Shown: positions 6,293 to 9,889 of the stretch, piece after piece
How positions within the stretch are numbered: the stretch's first letter is position 1
Layout: every line of letters begins with the position of its first letter
DNA from: CAXTTV01 sp964247295
GTDB taxonomy: Bacteria; Chloroflexota; Ktedonobacteria; Ktedonobacterales; Ktedonobacteraceae
Direction: 5' to 3'
Assembly (NCBI GenBank): GCA_964247295.1
Contig: CAXTTV010000185.1
Location: 1-9,889 of the forward strand
Length of the DNA: 9,889 nt
Made by a program: the position numbers and the translations under genes
Notes under the pieces: model-generated
Databases searched by the model: none
The model's input: only the letters and a program-made list of their open reading frames with translations
Told to the model about the DNA's origin: nothing

Positions 6293-7063
6293 ATGGCATC
6301 TCCAAGGCTTGAGGTTCGGGGCGTGAGCAAACGCTTTATAGCGGGCCGGCAGGTGGTTAAGGCATTGTCTCCAATCGATCTGACGGTTGGCGAAGGGGAG
6401 TTCGTCTCGTTGATCGGTCCCAGTGGTTGTGGCAAAAGCACCTTATTTAATATTATCGCTGGTGTGGAGTCACCCAGCTCTGGAACCATTCTTTTGGATG
6501 GTGAGAGCGGCATTGATTTAACTGGACGTTCCGGGTATATGCCGCAGCAGCCGCTGCTGTTGCCATGGCGCACCGTTGAGGAGAACGTCATTTTAGGATT
6601 GGATGTGCGTCGGGTTCCTCGCAAGCAGGCGCTTTCTCAGGCCCGAGAGCTATTGCAGCAATTTGGACTTTTGGAGTTCGCGAAGGGTTATCCCTCGACT
6701 CTCTCTGGTGGTATGCGCCAGCGCATTGCTCTGCTGCGTACCGTCCTCTTCAACTCTCGTTTTCTGTTGCTGGACGAGCCCTTTGGCGCGCTGGACGCTC
6801 TGACCCGGCTCTCGGCCCAGATGTGGCTACTGGACCTCTGGCAACAATTCTCGGCCAGCCTGCTATTTGTCACCCATGATGTGCGTGAGGCGATCCTGCT
6901 CTCGGATCGCATTTATGTGATGAGTGCGCGCCCGGCCAGCATTCTGAAAGTTGTTGAGGTAGAGCTTCCACGACCACGCAGGCAGATCCACCTCGCGCTT
7001 GGACAGGCGATCGCTCTGGAGCAAGATCTGATCTCGTTGCTAATGAAGGAGATGGTTGTATGA
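6293..7063 (+). CDS. ABC transporter ATP-binding protein, thiamine-precursor (ThiXYZ/NitT-TauT type) importer
   Basis: This 256-aa ATPase would power the importer made by the next two genes. All nucleotide-binding motifs are intact: Walker A GPSGCGKST (42-50), Q-loop around MPQQPLLLPW (83-92), signature LSGGMRQR (137-144), Walker B FLLLDEP (157-163) with catalytic E162, D-loop ALD (166-168) and switch His195 in VTHD. The PWRTVEENV sequence after the Q-loop is typical of the nitrate/sulfonate/taurine-type ATPase subfamily, to which pyrimidine-precursor transporters belong. The start at 6293 follows AAAGGTGAAGGG by about 10 bases and comes 67 bases after the riboswitch terminator. Its last codons overlap the permease start by ATGA, indicating translational coupling. 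Substrate assignment comes from the riboswitch and from the binding protein, not from this gene. Confidence 0.94.
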   Translation: MASPRLEVRGVSKRFIAGRQVVKALSPIDLTVGEGEFVSLIGPSGCGKSTLFNIIAGVESPSSGTILLDGESGIDLTGRSGYMPQQPLLLPWRTVEENVILGLDVRRVPRKQALSQARELLQQFGLLEFAKGYPSTLSGGMRQRIALLRTVLFNSRFLLLDEPFGALDALTRLSAQMWLLDLWQQFSASLLFVTHDVREAILLSDRIYVMSARPASILKVVEVELPRPRRQIHLALGQAIALEQDLISLLMKEMVV

Positions 7064-7845
7064 CGAAAACCTCTGCCGCGCTCTGGCGGCTCGCGCGATA
7101 TGGCCCGGCGTTTATTGTCGCGTTCGCGCTTTTCCTCTGCTGGGAGCTATATGTACGCCTTACCCATCTCAGCCCCCTGATATTGCCAACCCCTACGGCG
7201 GTTCTCAGCGCGCTCGTAGGAAACTGGGATGTTATCGCCGGTCATACGCTTCAGACCCTGGTTGAGACCGTTCTGGGGATGGTTGCCGCGACCCTACTGG
7301 GCCTGTTCCTGGCGATCCTCCTGGATATCACGCCGTGGGTGCGCAAAGCCGTCTACCCAATCCTGGTGACCTCACAGACGATCCCGATGATTGCCCTGGC
7401 TCCGCTCCTACTATTATGGATGGGTTTTGAGATCCAATCCAAGATCGTTGTTGTTATCCTTTACTGCTTTTTCCCGATCGCCGTTGCCAGCGCGGATGGG
7501 CTGGCCTCCGCCGAGATTGAGATGTTACGCCTGCTGAAAAGCATGCGGGCCTCGCGCTGGCAGACGCTCTGGCTGGTTCGGCTTCCGGGAGCCTTGCCCT
7601 CCTTCTTCTCGGGATTGAGAATCGCCGTCACGTATAGCGTCACCGGGGCGATCTTTGGTGAATATATCGGGGCCGAAAAGGGCCTTGGCGTCTATATGCA
7701 GCTTAGTTTTAATTCACGGGCGGTCGTACTGGTGTTCGCTGCCATTGTTGTGACCTCAGTGCTCAGCCTCCTGCTGTTTGGTCTTGTATCTTTGATGGAG
7801 AGGATCGCCCTCCCCTGGTATTATGCATCTTCACGCTCGTTCTAA
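7060..7845 (+). CDS. ABC transporter permease, thiamine-precursor importer
   Basis: This 261-aa inner-membrane channel subunit belongs to the binding-protein-dependent (BPD_transp_1, SsuC/TauC-like) family. It has about six hydrophobic segments, near 15-32, 65-89, 98-122, 128-147, 185-205 and 220-245. The cytoplasmic coupling loop (EAA-type motif) is seen at about 150-178, EIEMLRLLKSMRASRWQ followed by RLPGALPSFFSGLRIA, where the conserved Gly of the classical motif is replaced by a Met-Arg-Ala context as is common in this subfamily. The start codon overlaps the ATPase stop (ATGA at 7060-7063). The gene ends 19 bases before the likely start of the binding protein. A homodimer is expected to form the pore. 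Nothing appears missing. Confidence 0.93.
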   Translation: MTKTSAALWRLARYGPAFIVAFALFLCWELYVRLTHLSPLILPTPTAVLSALVGNWDVIAGHTLQTLVETVLGMVAATLLGLFLAILLDITPWVRKAVYPILVTSQTIPMIALAPLLLLWMGFEIQSKIVVVILYCFFPIAVASADGLASAEIEMLRLLKSMRASRWQTLWLVRLPGALPSFFSGLRIAVTYSVTGAIFGEYIGAEKGLGVYMQLSFNSRAVVLVFAAIVVTSVLSLLLFGLVSLMERIALPWYYASSRSF

Positions 7846-7864
7846 TGATTCTGGAGGACGTATC

Positions 7865-8914
7865 ATGAATTCGCGCACGCGTCTTTTGCTTGCTCTGGGT
7901 ATCCCGCTCCTATTCGTTATTGTTGTTGTGGGAATCTTCATAGCTCAATCGCGTCAGACTTCCAGTGCCGCCACATCTTCAAATGGTCAGCGGAAGCTCA
8001 CCCCAATGACCCTGGCCATGGATTGGACGCCTAACACCAATCATACTGGTCTTTATGTAGCTCAACAGAAGGGGTGGTTTCGAGATCAAGGGATCGACCT
8101 GAAGATCCTGCCGTATTCCTCGAATGTTTCGCCGGATGTCCTCGTCAGCAGTGGCAAGGCCGATGTAGGGATCAGCTCAACCGAGAGCATTGTAGCTGAT
8201 GAGGCGGCTGGTCAAAGGGTTGTCTCGCTAGCCGCGATTGTTCAGCACAACACCTCGGCCCTGGTCGTTCTAGTGGATTCTGGTGTCAAGACCCCAAAAG
8301 ATCTGGATGGCAAAACCTACGCCGGTTTTGGAGCTGCCTACGAGAACGCCGTTGTGGGAGCGATCATCCGCAACGGAGGCGGCAAAGGCCAGTTCCGCAA
8401 CGTCACGTTGAATGTAGACGCCATGCAGGCCTTAGAGTCGCATCGAGCGGATTTCGCCTGGGTCTTTGAAGGATGGGAAGTCATTCAGGCGCAACGAGAC
8501 GGGCACCAACTGAAAGTCTTCCCGATCACCGATTTCGGGATCGCTGATTACTACACCCCCAACTTTGTGAGTTCGCCCAAAGAGATTAGTCAGAAGCCAG
8601 ATCTCTTGCGGCACTTTATGGCCGCAACGTCTCAAGGATATGAGTACGCGCGATCCCACCCCGACGAGTCGGCTCAGATGCTATTGGCCGCCAATAAAGG
8701 GGCTTTCCCTGATCCTGGTCTTGTCACTGCCAGCCAGAAGTTTTTAAGCGCGCACTATGTCGACAATGGACGAAAGTGGGGTCTACAGGACGCAACCGCC
8801 TGGCACGGGTATCCTGAATTTATTCTCACCACCGGCAGTGTTCAAGATCCCTCGGGCAAACCAATGAAAAGTCTGGATTTTGATGCCCTGTACACCAATC
8901 AATTTCTCCCTTGA
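7865..8914 (+). CDS. THI5/NMT1-family substrate-binding protein (ThiY-like), thiamine pyrimidine precursor
   Basis: This is a 349-aa extracytoplasmic binding protein of the NMT1/THI5-like family. The hallmark LAMDWTPNTNHTGLYVAQQKGWF at about 50-72 is shared by ThiY-type proteins that bind N-formyl-aminopyrimidine or HMP-like precursors, and by yeast THI5. Residues 7-27 form one hydrophobic segment after a basic N-terminus (MNSRTR), so it is exported or membrane anchored. There is no lipobox and no cysteine in the whole protein, so a diacylglyceryl anchor is ruled out. I place the start at 7865, not at the in-frame ATG at 7823, because TGGAGGA lies about 7 bases upstream of 7865 and the upstream codons overlap the permease. 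It is the last gene of the riboswitch operon and its stop lies inside the end of the opposing TPK gene. Thiamine itself or another precursor remains possible as ligand. Confidence 0.92.
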   Translation: MNSRTRLLLALGIPLLFVIVVVGIFIAQSRQTSSAATSSNGQRKLTPMTLAMDWTPNTNHTGLYVAQQKGWFRDQGIDLKILPYSSNVSPDVLVSSGKADVGISSTESIVADEAAGQRVVSLAAIVQHNTSALVVLVDSGVKTPKDLDGKTYAGFGAAYENAVVGAIIRNGGGKGQFRNVTLNVDAMQALESHRADFAWVFEGWEVIQAQRDGHQLKVFPITDFGIADYYTPNFVSSPKEISQKPDLLRHFMAATSQGYEYARSHPDESAQMLLAANKGAFPDPGLVTASQKFLSAHYVDNGRKWGLQDATAWHGYPEFILTTGSVQDPSGKPMKSLDFDALYTNQFLP

Positions 8915-9570
8915 GTTAAAGTTATCAGTTCCTGCTGGTCTGTATAGATAAGCAGGAGCTGTCCACTCTCCAGAGAGACGCTCGCATGGTCCCCCGTCAG
9001 TAGATTGCTGATCCCACGGGGGCGACCGAAGAGCAGGGTTTCATTATTTAAAGAATAGTAAAGATCAGTCGTGCGAATGCCCCGAGCCTCAGTCTGCATC
9101 GGGAAAAGCGAGAGCAGATCACCAGATCGACCAGGAATCGTCGTCGTAGCGGGGCCCTGGACCAGCCAGCAGACCGAAGGGCCATCAATCAAGCGGATCT
9201 TCATCTCGGGGAAAGCGCAGAGCAGCAGCAAATTACCCAGCTCGTGATCGAAGCGCGCCCCCCCCAGAGCCCCCAGTAAACTAATCTCATCAGCTCCAGC
9301 CTCGATCGCCAATTGAATTGCCAGTTCGGTATCAGTCTCATCCTTTTCTACATTTGCCCTATAGATCTGTACCTGCATCTGTTCCAATTCTGTCGCGATT
9401 TCAGAAGCAAGCGAATCGAAATCGCCAACAACTATAGAAGGTTGGAAGCCATAAGCCAGAGACGTAGCCGCCCCACCATCAGCCGCTATAATCGTATCGG
9501 CGCGCCTGAGAGCGTCATTGACAGCGGAGCCGGGCCGGAGGGAACCGCCAGCGAAAATCACAATATGCAT
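8899..9570 (-). CDS. Thiamine pyrophosphokinase (thiamine diphosphokinase)
   Basis: This cytoplasmic enzyme transfers pyrophosphate from ATP to thiamine, giving TPP and AMP. Numbered from the ATG at 9570 it is 223 aa, the usual length for bacterial TPK. Catalytic-domain motifs are complete: FAGGSL (6-11), AADGGA (29-34), VGDFDS (48-53), KDETDTE (76-82) and GGARFDHELGN (103-113). The C-terminal thiamine-binding beta domain includes GRPRGISN (182-189). A longer frame starts with GTG at 9618, but a perfect TATAAT on the minus strand (9610-9615) would then lie inside the gene and MHIVIFAGG matches the normal N-terminus, so 9570 is preferred. GAGAGGA lies about 13 bases upstream. The gene converges on the thiamine-precursor transporter with a 16-bp overlap. 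It shows no riboswitch of its own in this short leader. Confidence 0.93.
   Translation of the reverse strand: MHIVIFAGGSLRPGSAVNDALRRADTIIAADGGAATSLAYGFQPSIVVGDFDSLASEIATELEQMQVQIYRANVEKDETDTELAIQLAIEAGADEISLLGALGGARFDHELGNLLLLCAFPEMKIRLIDGPSVCWLVQGPATTTIPGRSGDLLSLFPMQTEARGIRTTDLYYSLNNETLLFGRPRGISNLLTGDHASVSLESGQLLLIYTDQQELITLTQGRN
8926..8961 (+). terminator. Possible 3'-end hairpin of the transport operon, inside the opposing gene
   Basis: CAGTTCCTGCT (8926-8936) and AGCAGGAGCTG (8951-8961) form an 11-bp stem with one U-G pair and a 14-base loop, starting 12 bases after the binding-protein stop. It has no T-run after it, so it is at best an imperfect terminator or an mRNA stabiliser. It also encodes part of the TPK C-terminus, where such dyads may arise by chance. 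Confidence 0.35.
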
Positions 9571-9609
9571 TACAAAAAAAGCATCCTCTCTGTGATCGAT
9601 ATAGTTTTT

Positions 9610-9615
9610 ATTATA
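9610..9615 (-). promoter_or_regulatory. Putative -10 box for the thiamine pyrophosphokinase gene
   Basis: The minus strand reads a perfect TATAAT here, about 40 bases before the chosen start codon, in an AT-rich stretch. No good -35 box is seen at the right distance (the bases there read ATTTTT). The short distance to the gene leaves no room for a THI-type riboswitch. Confidence 0.4.
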
Positions 9616-9677
9616 CACATTCGTGGATATTTAAAAATAAATTACTGAATGGAATAGAATTTTGGGCAGTAATGTTG

Positions 9678-9683
9678 TATAGT
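9678..9683 (+). promoter_or_regulatory. Possible -10 box for the RRM gene
   Basis: TATAGT lies about 100 bases before the RRM start in the divergent intergenic stretch 9571-9784. No convincing -35 is visible 16-18 bases upstream, so this is only a candidate. The rest of this 214-base stretch shows no gene or clear RNA structure. Confidence 0.25.
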
Positions 9684-9784
9684 GTAGACATTGAGTTACG
9701 ACGCCAGATGTTGTTGATTCGTGAAGTGAGAAAATGTTTCCACCGACAGCAATAGACTTTGGCGTTGTGTGGGAGCATGTTTTC

Positions 9785-9889
9785 ATGAAGCTTTATGTGG
9801 GCAGCCTGCCTTACAGCACGACCGATCAGGATCTGTCTGATCTTTTTGGACAGTTCGGCAGCGTTCTTTCCGCGACCGTCATCAATGAT
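9785..9889 (+). CDS. RRM-domain RNA-binding protein, 3' truncated by window edge
   Basis: The first 35 residues are the start of an RNA recognition motif. MKLYVGSLPY gives beta strand 1 with the RNP2 motif (LYVGSL), followed by helix 1 (TDQDLSDLFGQFG) and the beginning of strand 2 (SVLSATVI). Small bacterial proteins of this type (about 80-130 aa, common in cyanobacteria and Chloroflexota) bind single-stranded RNA and are often cold-induced. The aromatic Tyr4 of RNP2 is present; RNP1 lies beyond the window. GGGAG (9771-9775) sits 9 bases before ATG 9785, supporting this start. An in-frame ATG at 9734 would add 17 residues (MFPPTAIDFGVVWEHVF) and is less typical of the family. Confidence 0.88.
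   Translation, partial: MKLYVGSLPYSTTDQDLSDLFGQFGSVLSATVIND

Noticed and set aside
6052..6624. 190-codon minus-strand frame across the riboswitch and the ATPase gene
   Set aside because: Antisense to a clear aptamer, a terminator and an ABC ATPase with complete motifs; a chance open frame.
7823..7864. Fourteen-residue N-terminal extension of the binding protein
   Set aside because: The ATG at 7865 has a strong TGGAGGA site and yields a normal signal-anchor N-terminus; the extension lies inside the permease gene.
9571..9618. GTG start at 9618 for thiamine pyrophosphokinase
   Set aside because: It would place the TATAAT box inside the gene, and family members begin at the MHIVIFAGG-like block.
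1..9889. CRISPR array, insertion sequence, tRNA or rRNA
   Set aside because: No regularly spaced repeats, transposase-like frame, tRNA cloverleaf or rRNA segment was seen on either strand.

Overview
The window reads as an ordinary bacterial chromosome segment of moderate to high GC. It holds the end of a respiratory complex I operon, a small regulator and membrane-gene region that looks partly decayed, a CNNM/CorC-type membrane protein, and a TPP-riboswitch-controlled thiamine-precursor transporter facing a thiamine pyrophosphokinase gene. An RRM RNA-binding protein gene starts at the right edge. The mixture (14-subunit-type nuoM/nuoN, a THI-box ABC importer, TPK instead of a visible ThiE/ThiL route, an RRM protein, no lipobox on the binding protein) would fit a Chloroflexota bacterium, perhaps of the Ktedonobacteria. 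That placement is an impression from protein flavour and not proven by the sequence.

Layout: 1-1131 is the 3' part of nuoM and 1152-2636 is nuoN, closed by tandem hairpins with a U-tract (2644-2700). A TetR-family repressor gene follows (2789-3379). An 18-bp dyad lies over its promoter and ribosome binding site, and a similar dyad lies just after its stop. From 3380 to 3801 no gene is convincing, but this stretch carries a 214-bp inverted-repeat structure (3542-3755). Then comes a membrane protein gene related to the tryptophan-rich sensory protein (TspO/MBR-like) family, split into two frames and apparently missing its middle (3802-4331). A bidirectional terminator separates it from a minus-strand CNNM/CorC-type gene (4378-5700).

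The stretch 5701-6292 carries divergent promoters, several unexplained dyads, a complete TPP riboswitch (about 6048-6145) and an intrinsic terminator as expression platform (6192-6225). It controls a tight three-gene operon: ATPase (6293-7063), permease (7060-7845) and THI5/NMT1-type binding protein (7865-8914). The operon runs tail to tail into thiamine pyrophosphokinase (minus, 8899-9570), with a 16-bp overlap of coding ends. The transporter would bring in a thiamine pyrimidine precursor or thiamine-like compound. TPK makes TPP, and TPP closes the loop by shutting off the transporter through the riboswitch.

The least ordinary items are the long inverted repeat at 3542-3755, the pair of related dyads around the tetR gene next to decayed sequence, and the rearranged TspO-like gene. 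No wholly new system is convincingly visible.
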